This document shows positions 1 to 6,177 of a DNA stretch of 15,007 nt, one piece after another. The stretch comes from Rhodobacteraceae bacterium UBA3069 (lineage in GTDB: Bacteria > Pseudomonadota > Alphaproteobacteria > Rhodobacterales > Rhodobacteraceae), in assembly GCA_002366795.1 (NCBI GenBank), contig DFBX01000098.1, forward strand, positions 1 through 15,007, in the 5' to 3' direction. Position 1 is the stretch's first letter. Each line of letters starts with the position of its first letter. Both the position numbers and the translations under genes were made by a program. Below the pieces are notes generated by a model. That model saw only the letters and a list, made by a program, of their open reading frames with translations. It was not told where the DNA came from and made no database searches.

Positions 1-25
1 GGGCGTCCCCCGTCCCGAAGTTCCC

Positions 26-499
26 TCAGAACCGATCTTGCCATGAACAGGGCCGAGCGCCGAGGGGAATTGTGATCATCCGGGATGGAACAGGTAAGAT
101 TGTGTTGTCCAAGTTTGCTAGCCTAAAGGCTGCATTCCTGAAAAATGTTCCAGATATATCGAGGTTTTTTAAGTTGACCTCAGTAAGGTCTGTATTTTCA
201 AAATTGCAGCCACGGGGGGCGGTGTCACGAAATTGAGCGCCTTGTAGATTGGAGTTGTTGAAAGACGCCATCTTGATACGTGCGCCTCTGAAGTTTGCAT
301 TGGTCAAATCGCACCTAGAAAAATCAGCGAGGCTCACATTGGCTGACTGAAAGTTTGCTCCGTCAAAATTGAAGCCTTGAAAACTTTCTTCACCTAACTG
401 CGCCCCCTCAAAATCCGGAACTAAATCCTCCCGTTCCCGCCTTGCGTTCCACGATTCCATGCCTTCCAGAAGCCATTCGATATGTTGAGGGTTTGCCAT
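26..499 (-). CDS. Pentapeptide-repeat protein
   Basis: The 157-residue product folds, by family knowledge, as a right-handed quadrilateral beta-helix. From about residue 28 to 132 it has 21 consecutive five-residue repeats with no phase break. The central residue is hydrophobic at every fifth position (F30, L35, F40, F45, F50, V55, F60 and so on to L130), with P95 the only exception. The first 27 residues are a charged helical cap (IEWLLEGMESWNARRERED). No signal peptide or membrane segment is seen, so it is probably cytosolic. The start is the ATG at 499, with AAGG about 8 nt upstream. Base composition is clearly more AT-rich than all neighbours, which suggests acquired DNA. The last 20 residues do not continue the repeat and may be a short tail or a truncated end. 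The molecular role is unknown; Qnr/MfpA-like gyrase protection is one known role of this fold, but nothing here shows it. Confidence 0.85.
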   Translation of the reverse strand: MANPQHIEWLLEGMESWNARREREDLVPDFEGAQLGEESFQGFNFDGANFQSANVSLADFSRCDLTNANFRGARIKMASFNNSNLQGAQFRDTAPRGCNFENTDLTEVNLKNLDISGTFFRNAAFRLANLDNTILPVPSRMITIPLGARPCSWQDRF

Positions 500-525
500 T
501 TACTGCGCCTTACACGTTTGGGGCG

Positions 526-553
526 AGTTTAGGCATAACGCGCTGTGGGTAAA
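526..553 (-). promoter_or_regulatory. Possible sigma70-like promoter of the pentapeptide-repeat gene
   Basis: Read on the minus strand, TTTACC (548-553) and TAAACT (526-531) are separated by 16 nt, and the ATG lies about 27 nt beyond the -10 box. Both boxes match the consensus at 4 of 6 positions. The same -10 hexamer occurs in the better promoter of the Hint gene. Confidence 0.3.
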
Positions 554-626
554 GGGAGATTCCACGGCCTCTCTATTCGTATAATTAGGGAATGACGGGG
601 CGGCCGGGTGGCAGCAGGCGCGCTGA

Positions 627-641
627 GGGGCTCCGTGCCCC
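627..641 (-). other. Small hairpin after the Hint gene
   Basis: GGGGC and GCCCC arms of 5 bp flank a 5-nt loop, 33 nt past the stop codon of the Hint gene. There is no T tract on either strand, so a role as terminator is only possible. The rest of the 175-bp gap (500-674) holds the promoter of the pentapeptide gene and nothing else I can name. Confidence 0.25.
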
Positions 642-674
642 GAAGCGTGGCTTGCTTGGCGCAGCGAAACGGGC

Positions 675-1700
675 TTAGCGGGTGGAGGCGCGGCGCAGGA
701 GGTCGGCGGCGTCGGGGCGGTCCAGCAGGCCCTCGCCGACTTCGAACTGCATATGGGGGCGGTTTTCGTGGCCCGGCAGCGCGGCGGAGAGTTTCTCGGC
801 CAGGTCTTGCGGCAGGGCGGGGCGGGTGCGGGTGTCGACGAGCAGGGTTTCGGCGGCGATCCCTTCGGCATAGATGATCTGGTGGCTGTCGAACAGGATC
901 TGGTAGTAATCGACAAAGCCGCCGGCCTTGCGGGTCACGGTGGCGCCGTTGACCAGATGGCGTGCGCGCACCAGCACCTCGGACCGGCCAGCGCCCAAAG
1001 CATCGGAGCGTTGGTAGATGAACAGCCGGTGTTCAGGGCTGACCGCAAGGTCGTGGTCATTGTGCAGGGTGCCTGCCTTGATCAGGATCGGGGCAAATTC
1101 GCCCACGGCACGGACGGTGGTGCGGCCGATCCAGCGGACCTCTTGCGGGCCATCGTCGCGGGTCAGCACCTTGTCGCCGACCTGCAAGTCCTGGATCGGG
1201 CGCTGCTGGCCCGAGGCCATGGTGATTTGCGTGTCGGCGGTAAATGACACGCAGGCGATTTGCGCCAGTTTTTCGCGGGCGCTGTCGCGGTCGATGGTCA
1301 CAAGGGCGTAATCCACCTTGGGGGCCATCTGGTCCAGCGGCAGGCCATAGATTCCAGACACATCGCCATTCTCGTCCACCTCGACCATGACCAGCAGTTC
1401 GGTGGTTTGCCCGTCGGGGGACATCAGCGTCAGGCAGCAATCCAGATGCACGGTGGCGCCGGGCAGGCCTGCCGCGGTGGTGGGGGCGATGCGGAAGGCG
1501 CCGCCCGGTTCTGCCATAAGCGACAGGCGGGTGGGTTTGGCGTTGGGTGCGATCTGGTAGATGTCGTCGGGCACCAGTTCTTCGGCAAAGGACAGCGGGT
1601 CGCCAAGATTCGCCCCGTTTGTCACGCTGAGCGCATCGCTGCGCAACGCGGGCAGGGAGAAGGTGGATTTGAAACCCGATTCTGTCATTGATCCAATCAC
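675..1700 (-). CDS. Hint domain (Hint_2 family) protein
   Basis: The 341-residue protein carries a Hedgehog/intein-type Hint_2 domain at about residues 148-295. Recognisable pieces are CVSFTADTQITMASGQQRP at the domain start, DLQVGDKVLTRDDGPQEVRW, the SPEHRLFIYQ block at 221-230, and FDSHQIIYAEGIAAETLL near the end. The N-terminal 145 residues are acidic and of unknown fold. The family is common in Rhodobacterales, often attached to secreted or calcium-binding proteins; autoprocessing has not been shown for most members. The residue just before the FTADT motif, where an intein nucleophile would sit, is Ser152; a Cys lies two residues earlier. The start is GTG at 1700, preceded by GGAA at about 6 nt; an ATG at 1688 is a possible alternative (five codons shorter at most). 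No signal peptide is visible. The gene diverges from the SDR gene at 1853. Confidence 0.85.
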   Translation of the reverse strand: MIGSMTESGFKSTFSLPALRSDALSVTNGANLGDPLSFAEELVPDDIYQIAPNAKPTRLSLMAEPGGAFRIAPTTAAGLPGATVHLDCCLTLMSPDGQTTELLVMVEVDENGDVSGIYGLPLDQMAPKVDYALVTIDRDSAREKLAQIACVSFTADTQITMASGQQRPIQDLQVGDKVLTRDDGPQEVRWIGRTTVRAVGEFAPILIKAGTLHNDHDLAVSPEHRLFIYQRSDALGAGRSEVLVRARHLVNGATVTRKAGGFVDYYQILFDSHQIIYAEGIAAETLLVDTRTRPALPQDLAEKLSAALPGHENRPHMQFEVGEGLLDRPDAADLLRRASTR

Positions 1701-1748
1701 TTGCGGTTCCGACGCGCCTGTGGTGGACGCATTCGCGGGAGCCTGACT

Positions 1749-1777
1749 AGTTTAGGATTGTGGCACCTTTGGGTCAA
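1749..1777 (-). promoter_or_regulatory. Sigma70-like promoter of the Hint gene
   Basis: On the minus strand, TTGACC (1772-1777) and TAAACT (1749-1754) are separated by exactly 17 nt. The -35 box matches the consensus at 5 of 6 positions and the -10 box at 4 of 6. The predicted start of transcription near 1741 leaves a leader of about 40 nt before the GTG. Confidence 0.5.
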
Positions 1778-1852
1778 CGGGGCGGTGTTTTGCTGGCAAG
1801 GGCGCGGTGGCGGTGCTAGGAATTGTGCGGAAAAAGCAGGAGGAAATGCGCT

Positions 1853-2632
1853 ATGGATCTTGGAATCAAAGGGAAAAAGGCGCTGGTCTGTGCCTCGTCC
1901 AAGGGGCTGGGGCTGGGCTGCGCCGAGGCATTGGCTGCGGCCGGTGTCGACATCGTGATGAATGCACGCAGCGAAGGGCCTTTGGCCGAGGCGGCAGAGG
2001 CGATCCGCGCGGCGCATGGCGTGAGCGTGACCACCGTGGCCGCCGACATCGTGTCCGAAGAGGGGCGCGTGCGTGTGCTGGAGGCTGCGGGCGATGTGGA
2101 TATTCTGGTGACCAATGCGGGCGGGCCGCCCCCGGGCATGTGGTCGGACTGGTCGCGTGATGATTTCATCGCGGCGTTGGACGCCAATATGCTGACGCCG
2201 ATTGCGCTGATGCAGGCGTGCCTGCCCGGCATGATTGATCGCGGTTGGGGACGGGTGGTCAACATCACCTCGCAATCGGTGAAAACGCCGATCGCGGTTT
2301 TGGGCCTGTCCAATTCGGCGCGGGCCGGTTTGACCGGGTTCGTCGCGGGCACCGCGCGGCAGGTGGCGGGCAAGGGCGTGATCATCAACAACCTTTTGCC
2401 CGGCATCCATGCCACGGACCGCGCCCTGTCGCTGGACGGCGGCGTTGCCTCGGCCAAGGGGATCAGCATCGAGCAGGCCAAGGCCGAACGTTGCGAGACC
2501 ATTCCGGCGGGCCGTTACGGCACGCGGCAGGAATTCGGCGCCACCTGCGCCTTCATGTGTTCGCAATTCGCGGGCTTCATGGTGGGGCAGAACGTGCTGC
2601 TGGACGGCGGCGCGGCGAATGTGACCATGTGA
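1853..2632 (+). CDS. Atypical short-chain dehydrogenase (BKR-like SDR)
   Basis: The 259-residue product has the SDR Rossmann layout but a degraded active site. The cofactor loop reads ASSKGLGLG (residues 14-22) instead of TGxxxGIG. The TNAGG motif (88-92) and a Ser at 140 are present. Thirteen residues after that Ser, where the catalytic Tyr should stand, is Ser153, and the Lys four residues later is Arg157 (SNSARAGL in place of YxxxKAGL). This matches the known BKR-like SDR subgroup that resembles FabG but lacks the normal tetrad, so its reaction cannot be inferred from FabG. The ATG at 1853 is chosen because a strong AGGAGGA lies 9 nt upstream; an in-frame GTG further upstream would give an extension that does not look like the family. 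A strong terminator follows the gene, so it is probably transcribed alone. Confidence 0.88.
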   Translation: MDLGIKGKKALVCASSKGLGLGCAEALAAAGVDIVMNARSEGPLAEAAEAIRAAHGVSVTTVAADIVSEEGRVRVLEAAGDVDILVTNAGGPPPGMWSDWSRDDFIAALDANMLTPIALMQACLPGMIDRGWGRVVNITSQSVKTPIAVLGLSNSARAGLTGFVAGTARQVAGKGVIINNLLPGIHATDRALSLDGGVASAKGISIEQAKAERCETIPAGRYGTRQEFGATCAFMCSQFAGFMVGQNVLLDGGAANVTM

Positions 2633-2654
2633 TACCGGACGATTGGGTATATCG

Positions 2655-2683
2655 GGGCGGCCTTTCGCGGGGCCGCCCTTTTT
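2655..2683 (+). terminator. Rho-independent terminator after the SDR gene
   Basis: A perfect 8-bp GC-only stem (GGGCGGCC at 2655-2662 with GGCCGCCC at 2671-2678) has an 8-nt loop and is followed directly by TTTTT (2679-2683). It lies 22 nt after the stop codon of the SDR gene and separates it from arsM. Confidence 0.9.
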
Positions 2684-2776
2684 CGTGCCGATCACGCTTG
2701 CGTCAAATGGAATGTCAGCCGATTGCCTGCGGGCGGGCTGCGGCCTATCCCTGTTGCCAGCGAGAAGGGGAGAGCC

Positions 2777-3829
2777 ATGAAAGATCGGCCAGCACAGCAC
2801 GACAGCGTCCAGAATTATTACGGAAAGGTTTTGCAGGGATCGGATGATTTGCAGACCAACGCCTGCTGCTCGCCCGCCGAGATGCCGGAGCATGTGAAAC
2901 GGGTTCTGGCCAATGTCCATGACGATGTGCTGATGCGCTATTATGGCTGCGGGCTGGTGATGCCCGACGGGCTGGAAGGCGCGCGGGTGCTGGATTTGGG
3001 CTGCGGCGCGGGGCGTGATGTCTATGCGCTGGCGCAGCTGGTCGGGCCGTCGGGCGAAGTGGTTGGTGTGGACATGACACCAGAGCAGCTGGCCGTCGCA
3101 CGCGCCCATCAGGATTGGCATGCAGAGCGGTTTGGCTTCGCCAATACGCAGTTTGTCGAGGGGTTCATCGAAAAGCTGGATGAACTGGGTCTGGAGCCGG
3201 GGTCGTTCGACGTGATCGTGTCGAATTGCGTGGTCAACCTGTCCACCGACAAGGCTGCGGTGCTGCGCGGGGCGCACCACCTGCTGAAGCCGGGCGGAGA
3301 GATGTATTTTTCCGACGTCTATGCCGACCGCCGCGTGCCGCGGGCCATGGCAGAGGACGAGGTGCTTTATGGCGAATGCCTGTCGGGTGCCTTGTATTGG
3401 AACGATTTTCTGACGCTGGCCAAGGGCGCGGGGTTTGATGACCCGCGGCTGGTGACGCACCGCCCCCTGACAATTGAAAACCCCGTGCTGGAAGCGCGGG
3501 TTGCGCCGCTGAGCTTCATGTCCGCCACCTATCGCCTGTTCCGGCTGGAGGGGTTGGAGCCCGCCTGCGAGGATTACGGGCAAGCGGTGATTTACCGCGG
3601 CACGCTGCCCCATGCGCCGCACGCCTTTGTGCTGGACGATCACCATGTGATCGAGGCGGGCAAGGTGTTTCCGGTCTGCGGCAATACCTGGAAAATGCTG
3701 GCGGATACGCGGTTTGCCGATCATTTTCAGTTCATTGGCGATTTTTCGCGCCATTACGGAATTTTCGCCGGATGCGGCGGAGACAGCCCGTTCGAGCGTG
3801 AAGCTGGCGAGGCTGCGGCCTGTTGTTGA
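2777..3829 (+). CDS. arsM: Arsenite methyltransferase (ArsM / AS3MT type)
   Basis: The enzyme transfers methyl groups from S-adenosylmethionine to trivalent arsenic, giving methylated and volatile arsenicals. The 350-residue length fits the family. The SAM-binding motif is VLDLGCGAGRD (71-81), followed by GVDMT (97-101). All four conserved arsenic-site cysteines are present in family context: Cys30/31 (NACCSP), Cys58 (YYGCGL), Cys151 (SNCVVNL) and Cys201 (GECLSGAL). The protein ends in a Cys pair (AACC), as in several relatives. The start is the ATG at 2777, with GGGGAGAG about 5 nt upstream. No arsR, arsB or arsC lies in the window, so the gene appears to stand alone between two unrelated genes. 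I found no convincing ArsR operator. Activity is inferred from residues and is well supported. Confidence 0.92.
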   Translation: MKDRPAQHDSVQNYYGKVLQGSDDLQTNACCSPAEMPEHVKRVLANVHDDVLMRYYGCGLVMPDGLEGARVLDLGCGAGRDVYALAQLVGPSGEVVGVDMTPEQLAVARAHQDWHAERFGFANTQFVEGFIEKLDELGLEPGSFDVIVSNCVVNLSTDKAAVLRGAHHLLKPGGEMYFSDVYADRRVPRAMAEDEVLYGECLSGALYWNDFLTLAKGAGFDDPRLVTHRPLTIENPVLEARVAPLSFMSATYRLFRLEGLEPACEDYGQAVIYRGTLPHAPHAFVLDDHHVIEAGKVFPVCGNTWKMLADTRFADHFQFIGDFSRHYGIFAGCGGDSPFEREAGEAAACC

Positions 3830-3855
3830 GCTTGCGCGCGGTTTGAGCGGTGGCA

Positions 3856-3880
3856 TGAGGTATTTGCAGAACAGTGAAAG
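3856..3880 (+). repeat. Short dispersed motif, copy 1
   Basis: The sequence GGTATTTGCAGAACAGTGAA lies 26 nt after the arsM stop. It matches the copy at 12416-12440 with one mismatch over 19 nt, and a looser relative is at 3929. The three copies lie in gaps near gene ends. Confidence 0.55.
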
Positions 3881-3928
3881 CGATGAGGTTCGGTGTGTCG
3901 GGCCGCGCTTTTGGGGTGCTGCGGCGCT

Positions 3929-3951
3929 TGAGTATTCTTGGAATGAAGAAG
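3929..3951 (+). repeat. Short dispersed motif, copy 2 (divergent)
   Basis: The sequence around GAGTATTCTTGGAATGAAG shares the GTATT, GAA and TGAAG blocks and spacing of the other two copies. It lies in the gap between arsM and the ABC ATPase gene. Apart from these two motif copies, the 211-bp gap shows no clear terminator or promoter. Confidence 0.4.
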
Positions 3952-4040
3952 CCTGGGTCTGGGGCTGATGTGCGGCGGGCTTGCAGCGGGGGCGGGGGGC
4001 TGTTAGGGAAACCCGACAGGTTTGATCGGAAAAGCGCCGC

Positions 4041-5132
4041 GTGACAAAACTCCCCCCCATTCCCCGCTTGGAAATCCGCAATCTTGTGCGCCGGTTCGAT
4101 GGGCAGGCGGTGGTGGATCATGTCTCGCTTAAGGTGATGCCGGGGCAGGTGACCTGCTTGCTGGGGCCGTCCGGCTGCGGCAAGTCCACCACGCTGCGGA
4201 TGATAGCGGGCGTGGAAATGCAGGATGAGGGCGAGATTTTCGTCGATGGCAACCTGATCTGCGACACGGTGTTTCGCGTGCCGCCGGAACGGCGCCATAT
4301 CGGGTTGATGTTCCAGGATTTCGCGCTGTTCCCGCATCTGAGCGTGGCCGAGAACGTGGGCTTTGGCCTGACCGGCAGCAAGGATGAAAAACGCGACCGG
4401 GTCGAGGAATTGCTGGGCAAGGTCGGCTTGCGCCGCTTCATCGACGGCTATCCGCATTCCCTGTCGGGTGGCGAGCAGCAGCGCGTGGCGCTTGCGCGGG
4501 CCTTGGCACCGCGCCCGCGGATCATGCTGATGGACGAGCCGTTTTCCGGCCTTGATAACCGGCTGCGCGATGACATCCGCGACCAGACTTTGGAAATTTT
4601 GCAAGCCGAGGATGCTGCGGTTCTGCTGGTCACGCACGAGCCTGAAGAGGCGATGCGTATGGCCGACGAAATCGCCCTGATGCGCGGTGGCAAGATCGTG
4701 CAGCAGGGCGCGCCCTATAATATCTACAACGCGCCCAAGGACCGGCAGGCGGTGGCCTTTTTCAGCGATATCAACGTGATACGCGGCACGGTGCGCGGCG
4801 CGCTGACCGAAACCCCATTTGGCCAGTTCCTGGCCCCCGGCGTGCCCGACGGCCAGGAGGTCGAGATCGTGATCCGCCCGCAGCATATCAAGCTGGATTT
4901 CGACCGTGGCGGGCGCGGCCCGCTGCCGACGGCGCGCGATGGTGCCGCCGCGCGGGGCGAGGTGGTGCGCGCGCGCTTCATGGGGTCGGAAAGCCTTGTG
5001 GAGATCCGCATGGACCACGACGGGTCGATCCTTAAGGCGACCGTTCCCAACGTGTTCCTGCCCGGTCCGGGCAAGCCGCTGTGGCTGATGCTGCGGCGCG
5101 ACCGCTGTTTCGTCTTTCCGGTGCGCGGCTGA
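4041..5132 (+). CDS. ABC transporter ATP-binding protein, iron(III)/FbpC-like
   Basis: The 363-residue ATPase should drive import through a membrane permease. Visible parts are Walker A GPSGCGKST (42-50), Q-loop FQD (91-93), signature LSGGEQQ (141-147), Walker B IMLMDEPFSGLD (161-172) and switch His199 (LLVTHE). The C-terminal 130 residues look like a TOBE-type regulatory domain, as in FbpC, PotA and other importers of the CUT1/POPT/FeT group. The first domain resembles iron(III) transporters most, but the substrate cannot be fixed from the ATPase alone. The start is GTG at 4041, with a GGA about 10 nt upstream. No permease or binding-protein gene is adjacent, which is unusual for this class; partners may be encoded elsewhere. 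The 166-bp gap that follows carries the tat promoter. Confidence 0.88.
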   Translation: MTKLPPIPRLEIRNLVRRFDGQAVVDHVSLKVMPGQVTCLLGPSGCGKSTTLRMIAGVEMQDEGEIFVDGNLICDTVFRVPPERRHIGLMFQDFALFPHLSVAENVGFGLTGSKDEKRDRVEELLGKVGLRRFIDGYPHSLSGGEQQRVALARALAPRPRIMLMDEPFSGLDNRLRDDIRDQTLEILQAEDAAVLLVTHEPEEAMRMADEIALMRGGKIVQQGAPYNIYNAPKDRQAVAFFSDINVIRGTVRGALTETPFGQFLAPGVPDGQEVEIVIRPQHIKLDFDRGGRGPLPTARDGAAARGEVVRARFMGSESLVEIRMDHDGSILKATVPNVFLPGPGKPLWLMLRRDRCFVFPVRG

Positions 5133-5214
5133 CGGGACGCGGGGGCGAAGCCGGGGCAGGGGGCGCGGCGAAAAAACGCGCGGCCCGCCAAGATTGGTGC
5201 TTTTATCCCTGCCC

Positions 5215-5243
5215 TTGAGGCATTAGATACGGGAAACGATAAA
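5215..5243 (+). promoter_or_regulatory. Possible sigma70-like promoter of the tat operon
   Basis: TTGAGG (5215-5220) and GATAAA (5238-5243) are separated by 17 nt, each matching the consensus at 4 of 6 positions. The predicted start near 5250 leaves a leader of about 50 nt before tatA. It is the best candidate in the gap between the ABC ATPase gene and tatA. Confidence 0.45.
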
Positions 5244-5298
5244 GTTGCGGGGAGGGCAGCGCGGCCAAACGCGCGCCCCCGGAAATGGGAGAGACGCA

Positions 5299-5511
5299 AT
5301 GCTGAACAATATTGGCCTTCCGGGCCTTTTGCTGATCGCGGTTGTCGTGCTGGTGCTTTTCGGGCGCGGCAAGATCAGCTCGCTCATGGGTGAAGTCGGC
5401 AAGGGCATCACCGCCTTCAAGAAAGGTGTGAGCGACGGAACCAAAGAGCTTGAGGACGAAACCGCCGAGGCGAAAGACGTCACGCCGGAAGCTGAAAAAG
5501 ACAAGGTCTAA
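5299..5511 (+). CDS. tatA: Twin-arginine translocase subunit TatA
   Basis: TatA oligomerises to form the protein-conducting element of the Tat pathway, which exports folded proteins with a twin-arginine signal across the inner membrane. The 70-residue product has one N-terminal membrane helix (about 5-21), the FG hinge (21-22, LFGRGK), an amphipathic helix (SLMGEVGKGITAFKKG), and a short acidic C-terminus. The polar residue found near position 8 of the membrane helix in E. coli TatA is not apparent. The ATG at 5299 follows GGGAGAG at 5 nt. An upstream in-frame extension beginning near 5245 would place charged residues before the membrane helix and is not credible. tatB starts 6 nt after the stop, so the two are co-transcribed. 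Confidence 0.95.
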   Translation: MLNNIGLPGLLLIAVVVLVLFGRGKISSLMGEVGKGITAFKKGVSDGTKELEDETAEAKDVTPEAEKDKV

Positions 5512-5517
5512 ACCCCC

Positions 5518-6177
5518 ATGTTCGATCTGGGCTGGACCGAGCTTATGCTCATCGGCGTTGTCGCCTTGATTGTGGTGGGTCCGAAAGACCTGCCCAACCT
5601 GTTTCGTTCCGTGGGACGGTTTGTCGGCAAGGCCAAGGGCATGGCCCGCGAATTCAGCCGCGCCATGGAAGATGCGGCCGACGACAGCGGCGTGCGCGAC
5701 ATCGGCGACACGCTGCGGGCGGCGGCCAACCCCAAGAAGATGGGGCTGGACAAGCTGAACGACGCGGCGACCGAGTTCACCAAGTGGACGCCTGACGACG
5801 CCGCGCCCCTGTCCGATGATCGCAAGGACGCCGCCGCCAAGATCGAAGCCGCCGCCGCCAAGGCCGCGACGGATCGCAAGGCGGCAGAGGCGGCGAAGGC
5901 GGAAGCCGATGCTGCGGCGGATGCAGCGCCCGCCAAGGCGGATGCCAAGGCACCCGCCAAGAAAGCGCCCGCCAAGGAAGCGCCCGCCAAGAAAGCGCCC
6001 GCCAAGAAGGCCCCGGCGAAGAAGCCCGCGGCCAAGCCGGCATCCAAGCCTGCGGCAAAGCCCGCGGCGGCCAAAAAATCCGCCGCCAAGACAGCCGCCA
6101 AGAAACCCGCGGCCAAATCCGCCGCCAAGGCGAAGGCCCCTGCGAAAAAGGCAGCCGCGCCCGGATCTGATACATGA
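5518..6177 (+). CDS. tatB: Twin-arginine translocase subunit TatB with long lysine-rich tail
   Basis: TatB pairs with TatC to form the receptor for twin-arginine signal peptides. The first 90 residues are typical: MFDLGWTELMLIG with the conserved Glu8, one membrane helix (about 6-20), the GP hinge (21-22), and an amphipathic helix (RSVGRFVGKAKGMAREF). Residues 100-138 are an alanine-rich, mixed-charge helix. From about 139 to 211 the protein is made of AAK, PAK and APAKK repeats, with 24 Lys and only 3 acidic residues from 139 to the end, like a histone H1 tail. With an outside N-terminus this tail is cytoplasmic. At 219 residues it is longer than E. coli TatB (171). The stop overlaps the tatC start (ATGA at 6174-6177). 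Similar tails may occur in relatives; I cannot check here. Confidence 0.94.
   Translation: MFDLGWTELMLIGVVALIVVGPKDLPNLFRSVGRFVGKAKGMAREFSRAMEDAADDSGVRDIGDTLRAAANPKKMGLDKLNDAATEFTKWTPDDAAPLSDDRKDAAAKIEAAAAKAATDRKAAEAAKAEADAAADAAPAKADAKAPAKKAPAKEAPAKKAPAKKAPAKKPAAKPASKPAAKPAAAKKSAAKTAAKKPAAKSAAKAKAPAKKAAAPGSDT

Noticed and set aside
580..585. Consensus TATAAT on the plus strand
   Set aside because: There is no -35 box at a suitable distance and no plus-strand gene downstream.
1697..4081. Very long open frame on the minus strand (794 codons)
   Set aside because: It lies opposite the SDR and arsM genes and crosses a clear terminator. Its composition is rich in Arg, His, Gln and Pro, as expected for the antisense of GC-rich genes, and it has no domain.
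3732..5018. Long minus-strand frame opposite the ABC ATPase
   Set aside because: The plus strand encodes a protein with every ABC motif; the antisense frame is a GC artefact.
5169..5192. Possible terminator with A6 between GC arms after the ABC ATPase gene
   Set aside because: The A run sits in the loop rather than after the stem, and there is no T tract in the direction of the gene.
5930..6150. DNA-level repeats inside tatB that look like a tandem array or CRISPR-like pattern
   Set aside because: The periodicity follows from repeated Ala-Lys-Pro codons in one uninterrupted frame; there are no unique spacers.
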